A stretch of 64,000 nucleotides of DNA from Pseudomonadota bacterium (GTDB taxonomy: Bacteria > Pseudomonadota > Gammaproteobacteria > Burkholderiales > Sulfuriferulaceae), in assembly GCA_021801025.1 (NCBI GenBank), contig JAJYYK010000010.1:1-64000 (forward strand). Reading direction: 5' to 3'. Below the pieces are notes generated by a model. That model was not told the origin of the DNA and did no database searches. It was given only the letters and a program-made list of their open reading frames with translations. The stretch's first letter is position 1, and each line of letters opens with the position of its first letter. The translations under genes and the position numbers were made by a program. Below are positions 1 through 7,270 of the stretch, piece after piece.

Positions 1-133
1 TTGCCACGCAGTGGATGTATGATTACAATCATGACCGCCCACACATGGCCTTGGGCGGTATCACACCAAAACAGCGGCTGGCCATGGCCGCGTGACTCTA
101 CTTTTAGCCTCAGCTAAAAATGGGGGGGTTACC
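1..133 (+). mobile_element. Right end of an IS3-family insertion sequence
   Basis: The window opens inside an insertion sequence. A transposase C-terminus ends at 95. It is followed by about 35 non-coding bases ending in a G-run (122-128) and TTACC, which looks like the terminal inverted repeat of IS3/IS407-type elements. The left end lies outside the window, so the exact terminus and any target duplication cannot be checked. The end near 131-133 is inferred from the G-rich tip. Confidence 0.7.
3..95 (+). CDS. IS3-family transposase OrfB, C-terminal fragment (runs off the window)
   Basis: Only the last 30 codons are present. They read through the typical C-terminus of IS3-family DDE transposases: the YNHDRPHMALGG block (the 'YN..RPH..L' signature of the rve integrase domain) followed by TPKQRLAMAA and a TGA stop at 93-95. 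The protein catalyses cut/copy-and-paste movement of the IS. Catalytic residues lie upstream, outside the window, so it is not possible to say whether the copy is intact. The match to the family tail is close and the reading frame is open to the window edge. Confidence 0.85.
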   Translation, partial: ATQWMYDYNHDRPHMALGGITPKQRLAMAA

Positions 134-314
134 AGCATACTGTAAAACTCCGTGAGGAGCTTGTATATTATAATTGCTCTTGAAATTCATTACTGGAACA
201 TACAAGTTACTGGCAAAAATTCAACGCTGATTAACAACCAACCTGAAAAACGCCTGAGTAGAGAGGCATTACCTGAAACTGGCAATATAACAACAAAATG
301 TCAAAAACATACCC

Positions 315-372
315 ACCGCCGTTTCATAACGGCGATGGTCAGGAATAGGACCCACCCGACAAGCGGGTGGGT
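315..372. other. Two tandem hairpins between the IS and the structured region
   Basis: Two adjacent inverted repeats are visible. GCCGTT/AACGGC at 318-323/328-333 encloses a 4-base loop, and ACCCACCC/GGGTGGGT at 350-357/365-372 encloses a 7-base loop. Neither is followed by a clear T-run on either strand, so they are not convincing intrinsic terminators. The rest of 134-454 shows no gene: the reading frames on both strands are short and resemble nothing known to me. Confidence 0.35.
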
Positions 373-454
373 GAGTCATCAGGAGACTTGAATAAAAGGC
401 GTCTGCCTGAATCTGCGGCCAAACGGCCTTGTCCTTATAATAAAAGAATTTCAT

Positions 455-1385
455 GAATCGCTCCCCGTGCTGTCAGGCACAGGGTTTTCCATGAACACGC
501 TGCCAGGCGCATTCATGGGCTTACAGCTGCTATTGACCGCCAGGTCAAAACACACCACTTTTCAACTGCTTCCGGCTTTCGCTCGCTTCCCGCTTGCCTG
601 ATTAGGGCTTGAAGGTTGCTCAAACGCTACTCACCGAATCTCCCCCTCTTGTACTCATCTTCCCCGGTGCCACCCGGAGCAAGAGCCGTCAGAGGTTCCC
701 GTGTTAATTCACTGTGTCAAACCCACGATTTGAGAATATGGTATTTCATGGTTCGAACTTCGCATACGCTTCATGGCTTGCGCCACTTTCGGCTTACGAT
801 GTTCCATAGATCGGCTTACCTGCCCGAACCAGTCATTAATACATCACCCTCTACAACAAGGGCATATCCAAGGGTTTTTACTCGAATGGATGACTCACAC
901 ATCCAATTACAGGCTTAAGCTATCCAGAGACCCATGCATTTCCGCATGGTGCCGGGCAATCCAGGTTTCCCCTCATGCCCCTGTCACATTTCTGTGACCT
1001 CATCAGCCCACCTGCCAAATTCAGGTTGCGCCGTTCGTATTCCGAACGCCCCCTGACGCGGATTCACACCGCTTCACAGCGAACAGGGTTTATGCGTGTT
1101 ACCACGCCTCCCGTGTCCACGTCGCCCAACAACCCGGCCTTCTGGCCGGCTTGGATTGGGTCGAAGGAAGGGTGTCCCCTTCCAGCGCCCGTCGTAGCCG
1201 CGCCAGCCAGAATTACCCGGCACGCAGCTTCAGCAGTTTGTTCGAGACTGGCAATCTCGAACGCGGGGTTTCCCCCGTGGCGTTTTAGCAGCTTGGCGTC
1301 TGCCCGGTATCCCCTCTCGCGAAGGGACACCGGGCAGACGCCGAAGCTTGCGATGTCAGCAGACTTTCGGCTGCTGGTTGCCCAC
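455..1385 (-). ncRNA. Hairpin-rich probable structured RNA, possibly group II intron remnant
   Basis: About 0.9 kb has no convincing gene but is packed with perfect stems. Examples are CCATGAA/TTCATGG at 489-495/512-518, CTCTTG/CAAGAG at 646-651/680-685 enclosing CCGG/CCGG, TGGC/GCCA at 774-785, CCATGC/GCATGG at 932-949, GTCACA/TGTGAC at 983-998, GTTCGAGA/TCTCGAAC at 1240-1262, and a 14-bp perfect stem at 1295-1308/1329-1342 that extends outward with one bulge to 1290-1347. Read on the minus strand, two of the loops are GNRA tetraloops (GAAA at 983-998, GCAA at 774-785); on the plus strand they are not. That points to an RNA transcribed leftwards. Density of GNRA-capped helices fits domain I of a bacterial group II intron. 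No reverse transcriptase and no recognisable domain V were found, so an intact intron is excluded. Another large structured RNA class is possible. Boundaries are approximate. Confidence 0.45.
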
Positions 1386-1537
1386 CATTTGAGCTTGCCC
1401 TACCTGAGTATAGCAATCTCTTCTGGTAGTTTTAAGGAACATCATGATGTGCCGCTTTGAGCCGCCCAATCACACAATGCCGCCGGGGGTTCCCTTCGAT
1501 TGCTATACCTCTGTATATCGTAACTTTGGAGGTTTCC

Positions 1538-2170
1538 ATGATGACCGCATCCACCCCGATCAGCCGCACGAAGTCGCAAGCCTTAACCCGTATTCTGGAT
1601 GTTGTGGGTAGAGGGTATACCCGCTACACAGCTGGCTCCGTCATTGCTACAAAAGCCGAGCAGTTAGCCAATAAATTTCACAAACTATACGGAATCGGTT
1701 GCACGCCCGCGCAGCGCATCACCCGCAAAAAGCATGGTACAGCGAATACCGTGTTGACGATGTACTGGCCGGATGGCGCTGTCCGGGTTGAGTGGCTGCT
1801 TCTGGCAACCGCCGGTGATGGTCTGACTGGTGAAACATTGGCGGATGTGACTGACCGCCGCCGCCTGCAATTCCTTGGCTATGAACTGGTCCGTTACGCC
1901 CATGATGGGCGTACACGTTGGACGTGGAAACGACCCAAGGTTGAAATGGCAGAACACTATGTGCTGCTGGCCGAGTTGGCCAACAAGCATGCAGGGCATA
2001 GCGTTAAGGATCTACTTGCACGGTTGGCCAATCAACCCGGTTTTCATGGCGTTCGCACGCAGAGCTGGGAACTCTGTCAGGAGGCAAGGCGGCGGGGATA
2101 CGCAGGCGAATTGCCGCATTTGTTTTACATGCAGAAAATTTCGCATGGCGATCCCCTGAAACTGCTGTAA
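1538..2170 (+). CDS. Unrecognised 210-aa protein next to the integrase
   Basis: I do not recognise a domain. The start is set at the ATG at 1538, which has a strong GGAGG at 1528-1532 with proper spacing; an in-frame upstream start at 1457 lacks one. The protein is soluble, basic and has no signal peptide or membrane segment. A central stretch (about residues 50-120) carries alternating hydrophobic/charged residues and the C-terminal third is rich in Leu, Ala and Arg (repeated AELANKH / LLARLANQ-type helices), which suggests a small DNA-associated protein, but that is only a guess. It is tail-to-tail with the integrase (6-bp gap) inside the integrated element, so it is probably element cargo or an element maintenance gene. 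Confidence 0.7.
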   Translation: MMTASTPISRTKSQALTRILDVVGRGYTRYTAGSVIATKAEQLANKFHKLYGIGCTPAQRITRKKHGTANTVLTMYWPDGAVRVEWLLLATAGDGLTGETLADVTDRRRLQFLGYELVRYAHDGRTRWTWKRPKVEMAEHYVLLAELANKHAGHSVKDLLARLANQPGFHGVRTQSWELCQEARRRGYAGELPHLFYMQKISHGDPLKLL

Positions 2171-2176
2171 AACTGG

Positions 2177-3166
2177 TCACCCAAGCTTTTCCAACAAATC
2201 TTCCAGCCGGGGGTGGTAATATCGCAGCGCCATCTGCATCGTTTTCCAGCCCATCACGCGTGCAAGTTCCTGCGCACTAAAAATACAGGCAAACCGTGAT
2301 GCCGCCTCGTGTCGAAGGTCGTGAAAGCGGAAATTCGTAATTTCTGCATGTTCCCGTGCGGTGCGAAAAGCGTTGCCCATGCCGTTAGGATCATAGAAGG
2401 CGGGAATCACGCGTCCATTGATTGGTCGAGGCAAGTTTTCAAGAATTTTTACGGCGCACCTGGTTAATGGGACAACGCGTGAATCACCGTTTTTGGTTAA
2501 ATCGAGTCGGATTGAACGTTCATTTAGGCGAATTTGCGACCAAGCGAGCGAATGAATTTCGCCTGACCGCATGCCGGTTTCGATTGCCAAACCAACTGCT
2601 GCGCCCAACCAGGGGGCAGACCTTGAATTGGCGCAGGCTTTAAGTAGTCGATCTTCTTCTCCTGCCTCCAGCCTGCGGTCCCGGCTATTGCTGGGTGCAG
2701 GTTTTTTGATTTTCAGGACAGGGTTATCCAGGCTTTCCAGCCCCCATTCCTGACGGGCAACCGTGTACAAATGACTGATGACAGCCAGATCAAGCCTGAT
2801 TGTGGCTGGTTGCACGGATAATCTGCGTTCGCGCACGTAGCTGGCGATATCGGCACCTCTGATCTGTGACAGCGAGCGCCGAGCTAAGGGATGCTTCTGC
2901 CATGCTGTGATGCGACGCAATTCAGATTCTCGGGAACGCTTGTATGGTGTGACCTCATCTGCATAGCGCGTTAGCGCTTCATGCAATGTGGTTTGATCGG
3001 CTTCTTTGCTCGAAACGAATTTGCCGAGATCCATTTCCGATTCGATAGATCGAACCCACGATTCAGCATCTCGTCTGGATTCAAAAGTCCTGGTTTGGCT
3101 GGGATAGCCTTTGCGGCGGATGATCGCCTGGAATTGATACGGACCGCGCTTGGTAATTGTAGCCAT
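2177..3166 (-). CDS. Tyrosine recombinase / phage-type integrase
   Basis: Site-specific recombinase that would insert or excise the element at the neighbouring tRNA-Asn gene. The 329-aa protein has an N-terminal arm/core-binding region (residues about 1-150) and a catalytic domain with the family residues visible: R200 in GMRSGE, K225, H282 and R285 in HDLRHEAASR, W307 in the position often held by His, and the nucleophile Y316 or Y317 near the C-terminus. The chosen ATG at 3166 begins MATITKRGPYQFQA, a usual N-terminus for this family, with GGAGA upstream; a longer frame back to 3268 adds 34 residues of no family character. It lies 140 bp from the tRNA 3' end, the classical arrangement for islands and prophages. 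The catalytic set is intact, so the enzyme may be active. Confidence 0.93.
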   Translation of the reverse strand: MATITKRGPYQFQAIIRRKGYPSQTRTFESRRDAESWVRSIESEMDLGKFVSSKEADQTTLHEALTRYADEVTPYKRSRESELRRITAWQKHPLARRSLSQIRGADIASYVRERRLSVQPATIRLDLAVISHLYTVARQEWGLESLDNPVLKIKKPAPSNSRDRRLEAGEEDRLLKACANSRSAPWLGAAVGLAIETGMRSGEIHSLAWSQIRLNERSIRLDLTKNGDSRVVPLTRCAVKILENLPRPINGRVIPAFYDPNGMGNAFRTAREHAEITNFRFHDLRHEAASRFACIFSAQELARVMGWKTMQMALRYYHPRLEDLLEKLG

Positions 3167-3306
3167 AGTAGTGTCTCCAAAAAAAGTTGACACATCCGTA
3201 TAGCTACCGCTGCAGGGGGTTTGCAGCGAACTGCAGCAAAATTGCAGCAAAAACTGAATTTTGGGCAAAAAAATAGTTAGCTACATGAGCTAACTAATTG
3301 ATTTTT

Positions 3307-3345
3307 TGGCTCCCCGACCTGGACTCGAACCAGGGACCTGCGGAT
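3307..3345 (-). other. Probable attachment site (att) at the tRNA-Asn 3' half
   Basis: Integrases of this type usually recombine within the 3' half of a tRNA gene, and the integrase gene lies immediately beyond the 3' end of tRNA-Asn. The T-arm/acceptor portion is therefore the expected core. The matching direct repeat at the far end of the element is outside the window, so the exact core cannot be seen. Confidence 0.45.
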
Positions 3346-3382
3346 TAACAGTCCGTCGCTCTACCAACTGAGCTATCAGGGA
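3307..3382 (-). tRNA. tRNA-Asn (anticodon GTT)
   Basis: On the minus strand a 76-nt cloverleaf folds. The acceptor stem TCCCTGA pairs with TCGGGGA, the D-arm carries AGCTCAGTTGGTAGAGC, the anticodon loop CTGTTAA has anticodon GTT, the T-arm has GGTTCGAGTCC, and CCA is encoded at the 3' end (3307-3309). The gene appears intact, as expected when an element restores the 3' half on integration. It marks the boundary between the mobile region to the left and the chromosome to the right. Confidence 0.97.
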
Positions 3383-3536
3383 ATTGAGGGATGCATTATA
3401 GCGATTGCCGGGCAAAAAGCAAGCCTGTTTACCAAAAGATTACCATATTCCGATCTCCCTGTACTGCGGTGTGAAGGTTAATTCACTGTGCCAGGTGCTG
3501 TCGTCTCCCACGTAATCTTCCTTGCACACATGAATA

Positions 3537-3572
3537 AAACGGCATATACCATTTACATGGTATATGCCGTTT
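3537..3572. repeat. Perfect 16-bp inverted repeat with a 4-base loop
   Basis: AAACGGCATATACCAT at 3537-3552 is followed by TTAC and its exact reverse complement at 3557-3572. On the minus strand the stem is followed by GTTTTATTC-like bases, giving a terminator-like appearance; on the plus strand it lies about 60 bp before the broken gene at 3633. It could be a terminator for leftward transcription, an operator, or the 5' leader hairpin of the broken gene. Confidence 0.6.
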
Positions 3573-3632
3573 GTATCGGTTGTGACGCATGGGTCAATGT
3601 ATGTATATATTCTTAAAATTAAGGAGGGCAAC

Positions 3633-4042
3633 ATGATCACCAGGATAAAGACCTCTGGTAGCCAGTCTCAGGTGACTGCCGGGAAATCCGTTAGCAAACC
3701 TGCCAACACAGCTTCTGCAGTGAGATCAAAGCCCCCCCACAATCGCTGCCGCAAAAGTTGTTGTGTCGGTCGAAAAATCCAGCCCTGACAAAACAGCAAG
3801 TCCACCCAAAATGGATAAACCCAAAAAATAAAAATGGTGCGCAACAGCTTCACCATGCCGGAAACTGATTATTCGCGGTTGGCCGAACTCAAGAAAAAGA
3901 GTCTGCAGTCCAGGATTCACGTCAAAAAAAGTAAATTATTACGGGTAGGCCTTCTCAGCTTATCCAAAATGTCGGACGCTGCTTTACTTAGGCTATTGCA
4001 TCTGTCGAAAAACTGAAGACGGGCAAACCGGCCAAACAATAG
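3633..4042 (+). pseudogene. Broken small basic protein gene with three frameshifts
   Basis: A strong AAGGAGGG precedes the ATG at 3633. Reading is interrupted three times. A 7-C run at 3732-3738 appears to have one base too many. The A-run just before ATGGTGCGC at 3834 appears to have one too few. A third shift lies near 3990-4000, after which GTCGAAAAACTGAAGACGGG restores a sensible Lys-rich C-terminus ending at TAG 4040-4042. Rejoined, the product has a Ser/Thr/Lys/Ala-rich N-terminal half and a C-terminal half beginning MVRNSFTMPETDY with an ELKKKSLQSRIHVKKSKLLR helix, resembling (from memory) a family of small betaproteobacterial proteins with a ribbon-helix-helix-like C-terminus. Two of the shifts are in homopolymers, so sequencing error is an alternative to decay. 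Confidence 0.7.
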
Positions 4043-4526
4043 GTCATATTTGCAGGCACCCAAATCTGGGCCGTCATATTATTCTTGAATCCGTATAAAA
4101 TGGGGCACTCCAACAGGCGCCCCGCCTACAATCCTGGCTCCATCACCCCGTCGGGGAGAAGGTTAGAGTGAGATATCTACCCAGTGTTTTCCTGATACCA
4201 AATCTGTATACACAGCACGCCAACGGAACTCAATGGCGGGCGAATCATTGACCTGTTGGTCGCAGCAAACAAACTTCAAGTCGCTGCGCACACTTTTCCG
4301 CACATTCAGCATGCATTCAAAACATACGCATAATCAAAAAAACGGGAACTCACGTAAATATGAGAACTCAAATCGCTCAAGGTTGCGTTGCTTACACTGC
4401 AACCAGTGATCATCACCGCAACCTTATTGATTGATTGACTTTTCATGTTAAGGAAGCACCTCACAATGAGCAAACTGTGGGGTGTAAAAATTTGTTGTGG
4501 ATTAAACAGATAAGGAGGATTAAAAA
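4043..4526. other. Gene-free stretch before the PDZ gene
   Basis: No convincing gene on either strand. A CCCC-GTC-GGGG hairpin sits near 4146-4156, followed by GAGAAGGTTAGAGTGAG, which looks like a worn copy of a common intergenic repeat. The 3' part should hold the promoter of the PDZ gene; its ribosome site is AAGGAGG at 4512-4518. Confidence 0.5.
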
Positions 4527-5297
4527 ATGAAGACCACAAAGCTGTTTGTATTGTTTGCCGTCGTGCTGACCATGCCGATTGCCAATATGGTTGTTGCTGC
4601 CGACCAGCCGACACATGCTGCGCCAGCGCAAGTGCAAGCTGCTGGTAGCTACCTCGGGGTATTGCTGGAACCTGTTTCCGATGCGTTGCGCGCGCAATTG
4701 GGAAGTGTCCTGCCTTCAGGCGAGGGAGTCATGATTCGCGAAGTGGCGCCCAACTCTCCTGCGGCCAGGGCGAAGTTGAGAATGTATGACATCTTGACAG
4801 CTTATAACGATCAGAAGATCTTTTCTGCTGAACAACTAAGTCATATGGTATGGGCGAGTAACCCCGACAAAACTGTCAAACTGCAGCTCGTGCGTAACGG
4901 AACAGCGCAGGATATTCAGACCAAACTGGATGCAGTTCGGGTTGTAGCGGAACCCACTTATCCACGCATGGAAATTTCGATGAATACCGGCTCTGCCGCA
5001 GGCAACCGTGAGAGCTTCGATTCAATATCGCTGATGAAGCTGAAGGACGGTAACTCCAGGGCTGAAGTTCAGTATTTTGGCAAGGACGGGAAGCTGGTCA
5101 AGCAGGACTTTACTGGCTCCACCGATGCAATTCGGGAGCAGATCATGAAACAACCGGGCATTCCGGTTGCCGAGCGCAATCAACTTCTGCAAGCGCTCAA
5201 CACCAGGAATATTGTTTTCTTCCCACCGCTGCCAACAGGCTGGATCACTCCAGGTTTCTTTATGCCATCGGGGTTTGACTGGTCACCCTACTTCTGA
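4527..5297 (+). CDS. Secreted PDZ-domain protein without a protease domain
   Basis: A 256-aa exported protein. Residues 1-25 form a Sec signal peptide ending VVAAD. A single PDZ domain spans about residues 42-135: the carboxylate-binding loop YLGV, then GEGVMIREVAPNSPAARAKL and the DILTAYNDQKI strand typical of DegP/HtrA PDZ domains. No Ser protease domain is present; the C-terminal half (about 150-230) is charged and ends in an aromatic/proline-rich tail. It probably binds peptides or C-termini of periplasmic proteins. It starts at ATG 4527 with AAGGAGG upstream, stands alone, and is convergent with the ABC exporter across a dispersed repeat. Its exact role cannot be told from sequence. Confidence 0.85.
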   Translation: MKTTKLFVLFAVVLTMPIANMVVAADQPTHAAPAQVQAAGSYLGVLLEPVSDALRAQLGSVLPSGEGVMIREVAPNSPAARAKLRMYDILTAYNDQKIFSAEQLSHMVWASNPDKTVKLQLVRNGTAQDIQTKLDAVRVVAEPTYPRMEISMNTGSAAGNRESFDSISLMKLKDGNSRAEVQYFGKDGKLVKQDFTGSTDAIREQIMKQPGIPVAERNQLLQALNTRNIVFFPPLPTGWITPGFFMPSGFDWSPYF

Positions 5298-5398
5298 GCA
5301 TTCCTGAACAATGTCACAATGGGTGAGTCTTTTGCCTCCGCAGGGGGAGATGTGATTCCTGCGGATGGGATGGGGAAGGGAAAACAAGACACTCTCCT

Positions 5399-5516
5399 TT
5401 ATCCTTTTTCCTTGCTGGTTTAAGCCTGGTGAGCTAGTCGAACTAAGGTCGGCAGGAGCGCCGAACCCCTCCCTGACTAAATATCCACCGGCCTGAAGGC
5501 CGGTGACCTCATTGCT
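5399..5516 (-). repeat. Dispersed intergenic repeat, copy 1 (reverse orientation)
   Basis: Read on the minus strand this copy begins AGCAATGAGGTCACCGGCC, contains the palindrome GGCCTTCAGGCC and the block GGATATTTAGTCAGGG, and ends AACCAGCAAGGAAAAAGGAT. It is the same element as at 34979 and 51167. The second palindrome (GGCCTGAAGGCC in the others) is here replaced by an unrelated stretch of similar length (about 5429-5456). It lies between two convergent genes. Confidence 0.9.
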
Positions 5517-5528
5517 GTCGTGGCTGTT

Positions 5529-6299
5529 TTATTCTGCCAATGTTGGATACAGCTTCACAGCGATGAATAGCAGGACAGCGAATATAGAGATCATGACCGC
5601 AAAATCGACGCCGAAACCATAAACACTTGTGCCGCCCGTGATGACCAGTCCTCGTAGCGCATCAATGAGGTAAGTAAGCGGGTTGAACTGTGCAGCGATA
5701 CGCAGCCAGCCCGGCATCATGGTTATCGGATAGATGGCATTGCTGGCGAAAAACATCGGCATGGTCAGCAGTTGACCAATGCCCATGAAGCGCTCGCGCG
5801 TCTTGACGATACAGGCAATAATGAGCGAGAAGGTGGCAAAGATGCCGGAACCCAGCATCACACTGCCCAGCACGGCCAGAATAATCAGCGGGTCAAGCCT
5901 GATTGACACATGCATCACCAGCGCAACCAGGTAAATCACGACCATCTGGATGATGCCGCGAAATCCTGCTGCGAATGCCTTGCCGAACACCAGCGAGGCG
6001 CGCCAGGCCGGGCTCACCAGCATTTTATGCACCACACCAAGGTCGCGTTCCCAGATGATGGCAATACCATAGAAAATGGCACTAAACAGAATGCTTTGCG
6101 CAAGAATACCTGGCGTAATAAAAGCCAAATAGTTCACTTGCCCCGTATGAATCCCGCGCACATGGGCGAGCACCTGCCCGAACACCACTAACCACAGTAA
6201 CGGTTGTATCGCACGGGAAACAAGCTCGGTAGGATCACGGATGAGCTTGATCAGCTCTACCGCTACAATGGCGTAAGTTTCTCGAATAAATCGCAACAT
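5529..6299 (-). CDS. ABC-2 type transporter permease
   Basis: Inner-membrane subunit of an ABC-2 exporter, 256 aa with about six membrane segments. Recognisable family features are the RDPTELVSRAIQPLLWLVVFG start of the first segment, the IAIIWERDLGVVHKMLVSPA cytoplasmic loop (the 'E-R-x-x-G-x' coupling loop of DrrB-like permeases) and the NPLTYLIDALRGL helix. It follows the ATPase gene by 10 bp on the same strand, forming a two-gene exporter. DrrAB-like systems export drugs, lipids or polysaccharides; the substrate is not deducible. Confidence 0.92.
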   Translation of the reverse strand: MLRFIRETYAIVAVELIKLIRDPTELVSRAIQPLLWLVVFGQVLAHVRGIHTGQVNYLAFITPGILAQSILFSAIFYGIAIIWERDLGVVHKMLVSPAWRASLVFGKAFAAGFRGIIQMVVIYLVALVMHVSIRLDPLIILAVLGSVMLGSGIFATFSLIIACIVKTRERFMGIGQLLTMPMFFASNAIYPITMMPGWLRIAAQFNPLTYLIDALRGLVITGGTSVYGFGVDFAVMISIFAVLLFIAVKLYPTLAE

Positions 6300-6309
6300 G
6301 GATGCCTGC

Positions 6310-7152
6310 TCAGCCTAAACGTTGTGCAGTTCTGCGGATTCTGGCCACATCGCCGAACATGGTGTTTTCATGGATGGCCTCACCCGCATAATGAGCAAAC
6401 ACATCATCCATGGTGGCGTCCTGACTGAGGCCCGCACGCAATTCGCCAGGCTTACCTGTCACACTCACTTTACCTGTATGCAGTATCGCCAGGTTGTCGC
6501 ACAGCATTTCCGCCTCCTCCATGTCGTGCGTGGTGATGAGCACAGTCATCCCGTAGTGCTGGCGCAGATCCAGTAGCCTGTCCCACACGGTGTGCCGCGC
6601 CACAGGATCGAGCCCTATGGTCGGCTCGTCCAGGAACAGGATGGCAGGTCGATGCAACATGGCCTGGGCAAGTTCCAGTCTGCGAATCATGCCACCGGAA
6701 TAGGTTCTCACCAATTTGCTTGCCGAATCGGTAAGCCCCATAAAATTCAGTGCATCACTGATGCGAGCCTTTCCTTCTTTCTTATCCAGCCCGTATAAAC
6801 GCGCTGACAACTGCAGGTTCTCAAAACCGGTCAGCGCGCCATCAGCTGATAGCAGTTGTGACACGTAACCGATTCGCCGCCTGACCTCTGCGGGAGAGGT
6901 CACAATATCAAACCCGCCAACTTCAGCCGACCCGGAAGTAGGCGGCAACAGTGTGGTGAGCATTTTGATCATGGTACTTTTCCCTGCCCCATTTGCACCG
7001 AGCAATCCGAAAATTTCGCCATAATGAACCTTTAGCGCGATGTGATCTACTGCGGTCAAACGGCCAAACTGGCGTGTGAGTGCAACCGTCTGGATGGCGA
7101 ACCTGTCCGGGGTTTCAAATATTGTGCTGTTCATATGCGATGAGGGGACCAT
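6310..7152 (-). CDS. ABC transporter ATP-binding protein (DrrA-like)
   Basis: Energises the permease encoded downstream. All nucleotide-binding motifs are present: Walker A GANGAGKST, Q-loop in YVSQ, signature YSGGM, Walker B ILFLDEP, D-loop GLDP and the switch His in TTHD. The last 60 residues form the accessory C-terminal region of DrrA-type ATPases. The ATG at 7152 is taken as the start; a TTG at 7170 and an ATG at 7134 are possible, and none has a strong ribosome site. It is the first gene of the pair, and the two-component genes lie upstream on the same strand. Confidence 0.92.
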   Translation of the reverse strand: MVPSSHMNSTIFETPDRFAIQTVALTRQFGRLTAVDHIALKVHYGEIFGLLGANGAGKSTMIKMLTTLLPPTSGSAEVGGFDIVTSPAEVRRRIGYVSQLLSADGALTGFENLQLSARLYGLDKKEGKARISDALNFMGLTDSASKLVRTYSGGMIRRLELAQAMLHRPAILFLDEPTIGLDPVARHTVWDRLLDLRQHYGMTVLITTHDMEEAEMLCDNLAILHTGKVSVTGKPGELRAGLSQDATMDDVFAHYAGEAIHENTMFGDVARIRRTAQRLG

Positions 7153-7270
7153 GGCAAAACTCGGCGACAATCAGCGTCTGCCTTCAGGGAATCTGGGGCA
7201 TAGCGCAAAAAACAACTGGTTCAATTTATATTAAAGTCAGTACCCATGTCAACACGGCGAGGCAGTGCCT

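Noticed and set aside
616-997. Reading frames of 74-100 codons on the plus strand
   Set aside because: They run through the perfect hairpins of the structured region, have no ribosome sites and no protein-like composition; the structure explains them better.
455-1385. An intact group II intron with reverse transcriptase
   Set aside because: No reverse-transcriptase frame and no domain V-like hairpin (AGC...GAAA...GUU) were found before the insertion sequence; only a remnant is possible.
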